Assembly (NCBI GenBank): GCA_037576215.1
Contig: JBANDB010000001.1
Location: forward strand, 7,068,001 to 7,132,000
From: Armillaria gallica
Lineage: Eukaryota > Basidiomycota > Agaricomycetes > Agaricales > Physalacriaceae
DNA: 64,000 nucleotides
Reading direction: 5' to 3'
The position numbers were made by a program, and so were the translations under genes. Positions 33,853 through 45,264 of the stretch are shown in pieces. Under the pieces are notes generated by a model, which saw nothing but the letters and a program-made list of their open reading frames with translations, made no database searches and was not told where the DNA came from. Position 1 is the stretch's first letter, and each line of letters begins with the position of its first letter.

Positions 33853-35203
33853 TTACGGTTTGTATGCCGTTGACTCATGATTCGTTTCTGTAGAGACTTT
33901 TCGGAAGTCCGGGTGCTGAGCTTCGACATCGTCGTTGCGCACGTCGGCAATTATAATAGGTCTGATCTCCGTATTTGCGGGAGTTTCTTCAGCGGTGGAA
34001 TGCTGCCATGTAATATCGACAGTGCTTATTCCTCCGCTATCTCCATGGGATTGTCCTTGACTAACGCGAATGATGATCATGGAGAACTAAGCAATGGAGT
34101 TAACTTCGTAGTGCAAAGAAGCGGCCGAAGGATACATACGACAATGCCAATGATAGGAGACTGAATGTCAAATAGTACGAAGGAAATGTAGCTTTCGAGA
34201 CCCAGAGTGATTATTTGGGTTATAAGGACAGCGGTGTAAACGGCGGCTATGGAACAGTTCATTGAGCATCAAGGAAAGGACATCCACGCGTGGAGGAAAC
34301 TTACCAGATTCTACGATGAGCGTTATGACACCATTCAAGGGGTCGAAACCTTGTCTTGTCTCTGATATGTGGCGGCGTACCCTCCAGATGCGAAAGGATA
34401 TAAGTGCTGTTCCAAGGGTGAACGTGAGAATGGCATTGGTATACCGACTGGTGATGCTTACCGGTGCAAATGATATTAGCAGCCAGGGTCACAGCGGCGA
34501 AGGCAGTGGTAACATGTATCAACTTCTGACGAGTCGTGGTGGGATCCGCCATGTCGACCAAGAAGAAAATTCCCATTGCTACCCAAGGGTACAGGTTAGA
34601 CAAATGCGTAGGGTTCGACACTGTTACTCACCAATGTCCGCGGCAAAGAGGAACAGAGGAATAGCTATTATGAGGCATTTCTGCATCCAGACGATGTACG
34701 TGCGATAAACCTGTTTCAGAGAGAATCAGCCCCTTGCAGGAGACGAAGAACAGGCTGGAGAGCCCTACAATGAACGCATCGGCGACGATTGTGACCATAA
34801 CCCATGGCGAATTCTCAACGAGGCTCCAGGTGGACCAAGCGGGATGTAGATTGATAGTTCCATCCGGCTCTACATGCGTTGTGCCATGCAGAGTGCGGGC
34901 TATGGTTGCTGTACAGCGCTGAAACAATTTCAGGGACACATAGACGAGGTGAGACATGGAACAAACCCAGGTTATCAGGAGAAAAAGAGCAATATGGGTT
35001 CCCAGGAGGTACTTGTGCAGTCGCTTTGTCTTGTAGCGGTGATACAAAACAAGGCTACAATGATAGGCGATCACAACATACGCGCCTAGAGGATACATTT
35101 AATTAAACATGAAGCATTGAAGGCAAAGATAAAGAAGCATACCATACAGAAACGTCGAAAGGTAGGCTGCAACGTAGGCAGAATCGATAGCGATGTTACC
35201 CAT
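33853..35203 (-). CDS. Fungal seven-helix membrane protein (7TM copy 2, intact)
   Basis: Seven exons on the minus strand: 35203-35143, 35085-34769, 34710-34632, 34578-34462, 34406-34305, 34246-34140, 34086-33853. The sum is 1017 nt (338 aa); all introns have GT-AG ends and keep frame. Hydrophobic segments include YVVIAYHCSLVLYH, YLLGTHIALFLLITWVCSMS, WVMVTIVADAFIVYRTYIVW, CLIIAIPLFLFAADIG, LIHVTTAFAAVTLAANIICTAL and AVYTAVLITQIITLGL, then SPIIGIVFSMIIIRV and a hydrophilic tail. The VADAFIVYRTYIVW block and the IGIVFSMIIIRV block are hallmarks of this Agaricomycete 7TM family. Function unknown. It lies immediately outside the inverted NLR arm; a damaged copy lies on the other side of the arm. 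Confidence 0.85.
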
Positions 35204-35749
35204 CGTTCATCGCTGAGAGCTGTTGTCTCGCATTGCTAAATTTTATGCGGTTGAGCGCAGTCATGTGCCATGATCGGTGATCTTCGATCGGGCATACCGC
35301 CAAGCTCACGCGAGATTAAATGGGGATGGGCCGCAGGCGGTAGGTTCCACAAAGGTCAAGAGTCTTTCGCGCGGTCTGGAAGCAGAAGATCGAGTCTACC
35401 ACTTAATATTGTGCCAGAGCCTCTGGGAGCTCCAAGATATTATAGACGTAATGATGGGGGAAGACTCGATGTAACCGTATCGCTGGGTACAAGGGGATGG
35501 CATGGTGATAGTCGCAGAACAGGCTACAAATCTGCCGCCTGAAATCGCACGTGGCATCGGAAGGACCGGACCGAGCCCAAGACAGCAACCGTCATTTCAA
35601 CCACTTCCTTTTATCCTCAATTATTTGCTCTGGCTTCCCATGCACCGCATACAACACTCCATATCGTTCAATAGAAAACCAAGTGGCGACAGTCACTACA
35701 TCATGACCACCACGGACAACCACCTCAACCACCATGATTGCTTCCCTAC
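35204..35749. other. Upstream region of 7TM copy 2
   Basis: Between divergent units. No gene recognised. Confidence 0.3.
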
Positions 35750-36062
35750 AAATCACCGTTTTATTACGTTTTTGGCTGACAAATTCTCGGGACATGCGGT
35801 CAACCTGTCGTCAATGAGCGTACTGGAAAATATTAGGTTGCTTGACTAGGAGCCTTGTATCGACCTCGATTTTTGGGCTATCAAGGAATTCTCTATCTCA
35901 AATAGGTTTAACTAGACGTCACCGGTACTGCTTTGGTTCAGGGCAAGGTGAATAATCTGGCGACGGATCCATCTTGAATTTTTATCTACAGTTATTGGAG
36001 CTTACGAGAGTACCAGGAACTACGGTAAAAGTTAACATGATTGGCCCTTAATTCACGTCAAC
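35750..36062 (+). pseudogene. Relic of the unrecognised gene preserved at 56.6-57.4 kb
   Basis: GGTTGCTTGACTAGGAGCCTTGTA, GGGCTATC...GGAATTC, TAGGTTTAACTAG and GGAGCTTACGAGAG follow the same order as in the minus-strand segment at 57118-56850. The relic then jumps (near 35995-36015) to the last codons, so about 200 bp are missing. Several splice sites are lost. Confidence 0.5.
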
Positions 36063-36860
36063 AAATTGAATGGGTACGCAGGGAAGCCAATGGTAAAAGT
36101 GCTTCGGTGCTCATGCCATTGTCCGAGTCGTAGCGGGGACCGCATGTGAGTGATCCCATCATCCGATTTGTTAGCACTGTCACTAACACTGGGTTTTTGC
36201 AGGTCGGTGATGGCGAAGGAATGAACGGCTACATCGGTGGAGAATGTACAGAAAACAACTGCCAATATGCAATGTTTTTCGTAATGGAAAAAGATGCTTT
36301 TGTGTATTGATAGTCCACCCCTCGGACACGTTCTATTGGTCGCGGGAGATAGTGCAAAATTGTCCCAAAACAGTCTGTGAGTTAACATCACCGATATGAA
36401 AGATTGCCGATGCTTACTTCCCAGGATACGGTACATGTCGACGAACAAAACAATGCTCTGAACCCTGTGTCAGGCACTGGCGACTTAGCGAGATCAATGC
36501 TTACGGGGCAGACAACGACCACCCGTTTATACGACAGAACTATGATACCATTTCTGAGCACCCGTGTATTCCGCACTGACAAGGCATGCTTACCGTGGAG
36601 ATTGAGAATAGGTTCTCGAGGCTTTGCAGACCGAAGGAAACGATTCTTGCTGCGTATCTTGGTAGAATGCACCCGTAACTCTGCATGTTGACAATGGCCG
36701 AGGAAAGGGCTGATATGACACGCGGTACGGTTCCTGCCTGGACTTTATGCGCTGTCTCACGAAGGATCTCCCCATTCAGTCAAGGCTATATGGTGGTCGT
36801 TGGGCTGGAGACGCCGCAATAACAAGTCACTTCCAAACAATTACCGTGAACAGTCCTGCA

Positions 36861-39800
36861 ATGGCAGAGCAGAAACAGTGAGCATTCTTCGCCTCGCTCT
36901 CTAGTGACCCTCACCGTCACAACTCTAGAGTATTTCGTTATTTGCAAAGTCTGTGGCGACTTCTCAGTTTGAATACTGAGCTGATTTTCATATATTTCGT
37001 TATACAGAGGTGGAGATTGACGACTTCCAGACGCTTGCCAGAAATGCTTCCCACATATACATGAAGATTATCGCCGGAAGTACTGTTCACACGTCGCGCA
37101 CCTATGAAATTAACCCTCAGTCGGTATTCATTTGGCCTATGAGTCCTGACTGGTAGGCGACGCGCCGTGTGTTTGATGTATTGTCTTCTAATTATGCTCC
37201 CACGTAGGGTTGACCTCGGTGCTTCCACATTCGTTGAATTCCAGGTTTATAGGCGTAGTAGAGTGCCGCTGAAGCCAGGAAGGCTGTTGGGGTATGTCAA
37301 GAAATCGATATCCGAAGTAGCGGGTAACAGCTGTACGTCATATTTCGTATTAGTCGCACCTACTCAAAGTGTCTCCAGACACTACGTTCTCCCTTATCAG
37401 CAGCACGTCAGCTGCATCAGATATATGTTCGCTCAAAATATTCTGTTCTGACGATCCGAAAGGGCCTTCGCCCACAATTGGGAAGGCGTTCAAGGCGATG
37501 GAGCCCATAAGGTCGATTCCTATTACGCTAGGCGAGGTACACATTCAGTGTGATCAATTCGTTGCATCTCCACTGATGCGCTCTACCAAAATATAAAGGC
37601 TGCTGCTACAATACAGCATGATAACGAGAACATCCGGTCTGACTCGGAACTACTTCATCAGATGGAACCTGCGAGGCTGACGTCCGGTCTCATCGTAGAG
37701 GCGTGTTTTCAGAATTATACTAATTATACATTCTAATGAATACGAACTGGATATAGGCAGTTGCGTCGGCTCAGATTGTGACCACGAGGTCCGAAGGTAT
37801 ACCTCCCGCCGCTAGGACATCAAACAAGATACAGTAAGTGCTCGTGGTCAATTTCTATTACCGTCTCTGCTCACATACATGTTCGCCTAGTTACCTTCAA
37901 AGTTAGTAGCAATCCGGTATCGAGTTCATGGACGGAATTTCTGATTCTCGTATATCTCCTCTATCGAAGTGGAAGTTCACGGTCTTGTGGCGCTACCTGT
38001 CAAACATCGATTATACCTTGAGATAACGGTAGGGACAACATCCCACATGACGTTCGCATGCAAGATACCATCGCAAACTGTCCCGAACTGGACATACCCT
38101 ATCAATTTGTGAGTTTCGATTCACATCGTTGTCCGGGATTTCATTTAGTTTGCCCTTCTACGACAGAGGCGCTTATGACGGTTCAACAATTGTGAAGTTC
38201 GAGCTCTTCATCAATCCTAAAACGCCCTTGATGCGCAAGGAAAGCTTAGGTTGGGCAGAGCAGCGGAATTCAGCATTTCCTCTCAGCGGTGGTAGGTTCT
38301 TCGTACTGTCAGTGTCGGTCACTTTATGGCGAGCATGTCTTTAGATACGACCATATCCCTTCTGAAAAACGACAAACTCGTGTCATCGCTCAAAGTCTTT
38401 CTATCCGATGATATTTCTCAGGTCGCGGCGGGGCTCATGCAGGATACTCCAGTGCCTAAGACCTCTCTGGATGGAATCGGAAAATTCCTTGATGCTATGG
38501 ATCCCATCAAGGATATGATTGATATGATAGCGGATGTACGCTTTGAAATTTATTGTATACCTTGCAATACACGACGCTAACGGTGGATAGGCTCATCCTG
38601 CCGCTAAACTTGCATGGAGCGTAGTATCAATAGGAGCGAACGTATGTTCCCCCTTCATATATAATAATTCGTCTGACACATCATATCGCCTATAGCTACT
38701 ACGAGAGCAGATAGAAACCGACGAGATTGTCAGAAAGCTCTATGTTTCCATGTTATCGGCGTTCGAACAAGCAAGCCGTCACGAAATCTTACAGAATCGA
38801 GGGAACCTTAAACCCGTCTACGACGCTCTATTCCAGCACACTATCGAATGCTCTATATTCATAAAAGGTTATGTAGAGAATAAAAGTTGGGCAGGTGCGG
38901 CAGTTCATATTCTTGTACTCTTGACAGGAATTCACGCAGCCTACTTTAGGACGAATATCGCGCGCATTCCTTTCGGGGAAGGCCGAAGAGTTTTGTGACG
39001 ATTTCCAAGATTTGCGAGACCAGCTGCTGTCGAACGTTGTAGCGGAAAATCTTTCTGTGACACTAGCCGTGCTAGAAAAGGTTGATGAAATTGGTAGGCA
39101 TCTGAATATTTGCTTGGACGTGTGGACTCCATATCATATGTATAGACATGCATCAGCTACTTCAAGATCTCCGGCCATTCGTGAGTCTCAGACCCAAATC
39201 GAAGTGCATGGAGGGTACACGCATTGAAACCATCAACTATCTAATGGACTGGATTGCCGAATGTAATGGAGGAATGCTATGGTGTAGCGGCTTGGCCGGG
39301 ACAGGGAAGAGCTCACTCGTGGGTACGCTTTATCAACTTCTCACTGTCCACGCAGGCGGACGGAACCGTCCCGGAGCCTTCATTCGCTATGATCATATTG
39401 CATACCGCGACACATCACATCTGATCACGACCATCGCGTACTCATTGGGGATGTACGATACTCGGATCGGGACCACTATTTCGACGGTTCTCCGCAGAAA
39501 TAGAGCCGTTCTATCAATGGCGGCGTCTTCTGCGAGTGATCAGTTTCGCATACTCCTTCAAGAGCCCTTGGAGAGCCTTCATGACTTGGTTAACGAGGGC
39601 CCTTTGGTCATCATCATCGACGGCATGGATGAAGGTGATGCTTCCGAAGAGATGCTCGCTGTTTTATCCAGGGGTTTCGGTCGGAGACTCCCCTTCATCC
39701 GTCTCCTCGTGTTCAGTCGTCCCACTGAATCCATATCCCTGGCGTTCACTACGCCGAATCCAGCTGTAACCAGGTTCGCTTTGGATACGGAGTCGGAGCC

Positions 39801-41970
39801 AGTGAACAAGGATATCAGATATTATATCCAGGCGAAATTTAACGATCTTCCCAGCGATATTGATTTCGAAAAGGCATGCAAAGAATTGTATGCCGTTGAT
39901 GGGCTGACACGACGGGCTAATGGGCTGTTCCAATGGGCTGCTACCGTTTGCTCATTCATCAAGGAACTTCCATGTGTATCGAGACTCGAAGCGTTGCTAA
40001 GCAGCGATGTGCCGAAAGACGCCACGGATTCCCTGACAACCCTATACACGACGGCTCTTAACACCATAGTGTCCGAACTTCCGGGGAAGAACGAAGATCT
40101 CAGAAAGTGTGTGCTAGCTGTTCTTGGTGCAGTAATATTCGCCCAAACACGCCCCGGAATGACTCCTGAATCTCTCAGTATCGTTCTCTCTCCAAAAGAT
40201 CCCAAACCACGGGTCATCCTTGCTAAGCTTGGCAGTGTTTTGCAAATGACTGAACAGACGGGCAGTTTTATCCAGCTCATACACAAGTCATTCGCTGACT
40301 TCTTGACAAATCCTTTACATTGCGAGGAAAGGTGGTTTATTGACGTTGAAGACCAGAGAAGAAAATTTGCTAGGCAGTGCCTGTTGTCGCTGACGAACTT
40401 CCTGGCATCTTGGGAGCCCAATTTTGACATTCCTAGCCATATTCGAAACTATGCCGTGATTGCGCCGTTATGGCACATCAAGTGCTTCGATATCCATGAT
40501 TTCGATGCTATACGCGTCCTTTTTCAAGAGCAGTTATCCAAGTGGCTTCAAGTTACATTCATAGCTGGCAAACTTGATAATCTCCTTGGCGAGATAAGAA
40601 ATGTTCTGGTCTGGGTCAACCGCGTGAGTGATTAAGCGCCGTTTCGTGTGTTTTTTCTTCTCTGATTATCTACAAAGTTGGCAACAGACATGGATTGTAG
40701 CTTTCGTCGACTTACATTTCATGCATGTCAACATGCTGAGTTGGAGTTACTACTCAAGCTGCGGGAGAAGCCACCTATTGGGCCTTCTGAAGCACAGGTG
40801 CACTGGAATAACATCCTCCCATATGCACCCTATTGGGTGCCTGGCTGGACACCAAGGTTCAGCGTATCCACGGACTCTCAGATCCTTGTCGCCACACAGA
40901 GTGGAGGCAGTGATGCGATTGTCATGTCATGGCACATCAACGTTAGCGTTCAGGAGAGACCAACTCCGAAGCCAATATCTTCATTCTTCGATTTAGAAGA
41001 GTCGCTCAAGGATTCTCAGTACGATGCGTTGGGTTGCATTGTAACACGATCAGCCGTCGCGGACTACCGATCAGTGATTGATTCCGAGTCCCATTCCCAT
41101 GCTCATTGGGAGGTCATTCAGAGGTACTCTGATGCTGCGCTGGCAAACGAGTCTACTACATCTGCTTTCATATCCATCCACGATGTTCAAACATCTTGTT
41201 CGCATCACTACGTGTTCAGAGGTTTGAAGACCTACGACCTACTTTTATATGCAACTGGTATCATTATCATTGATACGCAAGCCTTGGTTTTGATGAGAAT
41301 CGACGTGAATACCACTGATCAAGGTGTCCCTCGCCTCTGGATCAGGGTTAACGAAGGGGATGCATCTCAGTCGGGATACACTTCGCTACGGTCAAGCGAT
41401 GACTCATGGCAGGAACCCGACCACTCTTCCGAGTTAGAATACCACTTTTACTACCACACTTCGTGGAAGAGTCATTTTGTAGTTTCCAAAGACGGATTGA
41501 CATTGGGACACCTTCAACAGCAGTCCTATAACGACCGTCGTACATTTCGCTGTTGGAGCACGACTACAGGAACGATCATTTTCACGCAAGAGATCACATC
41601 TTTACGGGAATTATCCGCCAACGCCACCACGTTCTCAATCATGGCGCCACAAAGTGACAAATTATTTCTCCACATCATCCCTTCCGAGACCGATAATATT
41701 CGTGGTAGCATGGCGCCCCTTCAGGTAGATTTTGCGCCTCGTCGTTTTGTGCCTCGTCTGGCGGTTTTCTCTGACGAAAGAAAAATCGCCTACGTGACGA
41801 CCGACGATATGTTCAATCTGGATGTACAAACGAGAAGAGAAATCTTTCGCTATCCCTTCCCATATGGCTATGCTGAGATGCCTTCGGACATCGTGGTAAC
41901 TCCGGATGGTAAAACATTGATCACGGTACATCCTTGGGCTATCAGGACCTGGCGTGTTGATGCTCTTTGA
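36861..41970 (+). CDS. NLR-C: C2-C2-helical-NACHT-propeller protein
   Basis: Full-length STAND protein. Module 1 (37018-37538): FQTLARNASHIYMKIIAGST, then VDLGASTFVEFQVYRRSR, a C2-like sandwich, and a CSLKIFCSDDPKG helical linker. Module 2 (about 37960-38535): IEVEVHGLVALPVKHRLYLE, STIVKFELFINPK and VSSLKVFLSDDIS. Then HPAAKLAWSVVSIGAN, a helical region (YVSMLSAFEQASRHE) and the NACHT exon 39157-40623 (Walker A GLAGTGKSS, Walker B LVIIIDGMDE). A 54-bp intron joins this in frame to 40678-41970, a degenerate WD-type beta-propeller ending TPDGKTLITVHPWAIRTW. Roughly 1,400 aa. N-terminal exons are less certain: exon 2 is 5 nt shorter than in NLR-D and falls out of frame, and the link between modules (37539-37960) is unresolved. 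Likely intracellular sensor; ligand unknown. Confidence 0.75.
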
Positions 41971-42453
41971 TATCCTTGTAATAAAAAGTTTCCGAACTTT
42001 AATAGTAGATATAAGACTTGGAAAAGTACTTAGGAACATGTTTTGGGACGAAATCAGTGACACATCAAGACCTATCACTAAGACGAACTTCTTAAAAGAT
42101 ATAACCATATTCTCGGGACACAATGCTACTACTCAAGGAAGTAAAAGCATGTCTCTCCTCTGGCATAGTTTCCCAGGCTGATATTTAGCTCGTCACGCCC
42201 CCTGCACAAACCGTAACATAACTCTACTTATTCTCCGACTTTCTTCGTCAGTCGTCGAATTTGTTCTTTTGATGCTATATTTTACTAGGTGCAGCACCGG
42301 GAAAGGAGAAGTACATTTATGATTAAACGTTTCTTCCAGTTACAGGCTGCGATTCAAACAAGAAGTTTAGTCCAGGGGAGCAACGTCATAAAACTATATT
42401 ACTTATACTATGCGGTCCCTTAGAATAATTATGGATATTAAACCTACAAGGAA

Positions 42454-43773
42454 TTACGATTTGAATCTTGTTGTCGTCTCGGTAGAGATTTTGGAGCTCT
42501 TTTGCTGAGCTCCAACATCATCGCTGTGCGTACCAATTTCCCGCAGCCTGGCCTCTATGTTTGTGGCGGTTTCCTCGGTAGTGGAACGGTGCCATACGAT
42601 ACTACCATCGGTGATTGCGCTGATGCTTCCTTGTACTTCTCCTCTACTGACTCGAATGATGATCATCGAGAACTATGACAATTGATCAACATCAGACTGC
42701 AGAAAAAATAGCGGAAGATACATACCACAATGCCGATGATAGGTGCTTGGATGTCAAAGAGCACATTGTGAATGGGGCTTCGGAGACCCAGGGTAATTAC
42801 TTGGGCTATAAGTAGAACAGTACAAACAGCAGCTGGGGAAGGGTTTATTGAGCTCGGAAGCATAAACGGTGGCATTGGAAGCTAACCAGATTCTACGACG
42901 AGTGCTATGACACCGCTCAAGGGGTCGAGACCTTGTCTTGTCTCAGATATATTGCGGCGTACCATCCAGATGCAAAAAGAAAGGAGTGCTGCTCGATGGA
43001 AAGGCATCAGGCGACCTCTGAGTAACAATTGCCATACTTACCGGTGCAAACGATGTTGGCGGCCAACGTCATAGCGGCGAAGATGGTCGTCGCATTCGTT
43101 AGCTGTACAAAAGTCGTAGTGGATGTACCTATACGGAATAAGAGGTAAATGGCCGCTCCTGCGTATGAAGATTAGACAAATGCATGCGATTCAATACTGT
43201 TACTCGCCAACGTCCGCCGCAAATAGCAATAAAGGAAGAACTATGACGAGGTATTTCTGCATCCAGACGACGTATGTGCGATATGTCTATTTCGCAGATA
43301 ATTAGTCCTCGTAGAAATCGAATAACATGGAACCCTACAAGGAACGCATCGGCGACGATTATGGTCAGGGCCCACGGCACATTTTCAACGAGACTCCAGG
43401 TGGACCACGGGTATAAATCGATAGTGCCATCTGGAGTTAAATGAAATACACCATACAGAGTGCGAGCTATGGTTGTCGTACTGTGCTGAAACAAACTTAG
43501 CAACTGGGAAATGAGGTAAGAGGTGGAACAAACCCAAGTAATAAGAATAAAAAGAGCAATATCAAAGCAATATGGGTTCCCAGGAGGTACATGTGCAGTC
43601 GCTTTGTTTTGTAGCGGTGATATAAAACAAGGCTACAATGATAAGCAATCACAATATATGCGCCTGTAGGATATATTCAACATGGACCACTCAGGGTAAG
43701 AGTAAAGAAACGTACCATACAGAAACGACGAAAGATAGGCTCCGACGTAAGCCGAATCGTTAGCAGTAGTCAT
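42454..43773 (-). pseudogene. 7TM copy 3, frameshifted duplicate of the 33.9-kb gene
   Basis: Same exon order as the gene at 33853-35203, starting ATGACTACTGC at 43773 and ending at 42454. Coding blocks are recognisable throughout (AYIVIAYHCSLVLYHRYK, WALTIIVADAF, YRTYVVWMQKYL, NIVCTG, IIIRVSRG). An extra 11 bp at 43556-43566 (GCAATATCAAA next to GCAATATGGG) relative to the sister shifts the frame within the third hydrophobic segment and leads to a stop about 20 codons later. The exon-3 donor is GCGAGT where the sister has GTGAGT. Without the 11 bp the frame would continue as in the sister. Confidence 0.8.
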
Positions 43774-43813
43774 CGTTCATGGGCAGAGCTAGTCTCGTTA
43801 CCATCCTGTATAT

Positions 43814-44148
43814 TAGGGATGCCCACCGTACCGTATACGGTTACGGCCGTATAAGTTACGGCCGTACACCGTAAGGTAAAAGAGCCTCGACGGTACGGTA
43901 CGGGTTTGGCCCGTATCCCGTACCGTACCCGTACCGTATTCCGTATACGGGGGTCATGGAGGAGAATGATGTCCTAGGGCAGGTGAGTTTTATAGCTAAA
44001 ACGATTCGTTTCATTAATCTAACTCATTACATACCGAAAAGAACAGATATTGGCCCAAATTTGGCCTACCCGTATGGTACCCGTACAAATACGGCCGTAA
44101 AATTTGGTTTTCAGACCGCCGACGGTACGGGTACGGTGGGCATCCCTA
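43814..44148. mobile_element. hAT-type MITE rich in CCGTA/TACGG motifs
   Basis: 335 bp, starting TAGGGATGCCCACCGTACC and ending with the inverse GGTGGGCATCCCTA. It is flanked by a perfect 8-bp target duplication CTGTATAT (43806-43813 and 44149-44156). Both subterminal regions are packed with CCGTA/TACGG and the palindrome TACGGCCGTA, the kind of repeat array hAT transposases bind. The interior has no transposase. Confidence 0.9.
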
Positions 44149-44179
44149 CTGTATATGAAGCAAGCTGTCGATTTACAGT

Positions 44180-44639
44180 CTGGTCTTTCTGAGTTTAAAT
44201 TTGGCAGGCGCTACAGTTTTCGCCCAAAAAGGTTATGATCGGGTTTCGCGTGGCATGGGCAAAGCATTATCTCGACGTTCGATGTGGTATTTACACGCCT
44301 GAGGTATCTGTATTCGCCGGAATGACCAATAAATACGCTAAACTCACTATCATAACTTTTTTTCGCGACATCTCTCTGTATTGTGAGAGATAACCATGAA
44401 GGCACCCAAAACCCTGAAATAAATGTTTATACCATGAATTGGGCCGATTTGAAGTGGGGAAATTTTTGATAAAATAGAAGTATGATTAATCAGCTACTCG
44501 ACATTATTTCTAGGTTCTTACACGCTCTGATATGAGTCTGAAGAGTGTCCGACGCTGTGAGCTTGCCACGCGAAACTTCGATCATAGCCTTTTCGAGCGA
44601 AAACTGTAGCGCCTGCCAAATTTAAACTCAGAAAGCCAG
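44180..44639. mobile_element. Foldback/MITE-like element with about 76-bp inverted repeats
   Basis: The left arm 44180-44255 (CTGG, CTTTCTGAGTTTAAATTTGG ... TTTCGCGTGGCA) is the near-exact inverse of 44564-44639. About 310 bp of AT-rich, noncoding interior. No clear target duplication was found, so the class is unassigned. It lies 24 bp from the target duplication of the MITE at 43814. Confidence 0.75.
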
Positions 44640-45264
44640 GACCTTCTATCGTCGGCTTGCCACATAGAAGGGACTGTCACAGGACTAGGGCAGAGCTAGT
44701 TAGGTGTTAGTAGCCGCGCGTCTTAGCCATGTCTCAGTAGTCCACGGATGAACGTCATGTGAGATGATCGGAGTAGATATGGATATTCCCCCCTTGGCAC
44801 ACTACGGTATGCTTTTGGTGGCGTTGTGTGTGAGGATACATGCTGAATGAAGCACAGACGTAAGAGAATGAGCCTGTTCTACGCAGTGTCTACGACGCGA
44901 GTTCGGTATGTTTGAAAAGGCACCGAGATCCGAGATCGAAAAGCGAAAGACCAGCAAGGTGAGTCTGGGCCCTGCAACCCAGTGAAACCGCAGATTCGAA
45001 GATAGGAGAAAATAGCTGAGAAAGAACATATTGAAACAATTGACAGAAACGAATGAGATGTGGAGGAAGGGAATTTGACGTGTAGATCCAAGCTACAACC
45101 TCCACGTGTCTTATCTACCCCTCTGTATTCGGACCGTGAGGCCGCGTCAGGAACAGACGCGTGTATCGACGGTATAAATATCAATGAAAATAAGGCATAT
45201 CCCAAGTACATAGTACGCGTTAAGCGCGTCGTTTTACTTCATATTAACGCGAATTCATCATACA
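44640..45264. other. Intergenic region
   Basis: Downstream of the GMC gene. Only short ORFs without recognisable content. Confidence 0.3.

Larger units (their letters stand above)
35750..41975 (+). repeat. Inverted duplication, arm 1
   Basis: Matches 50862-57120 in reverse complement: the NLR coding exons, their introns and the upstream region. Samples compared: 39210-39480 against 53610-53345 (about four of five bases match), 36721-36780 against 55870-55810 (nearly identical), 36053-36110 against 56595-56530, and 35840-35900 against 57030-56970. Confidence 0.8.

Noticed and set aside
39822..40430. A 202-codon minus-strand ORF
   Set aside because: Antisense shadow of the NLR-C NACHT exon.
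43856..43950. A CRISPR-like or telomeric repeat array
   Set aside because: The CCGTA/TACGG repeats are irregular, lie inside a MITE with a target duplication, and the genome is eukaryotic.
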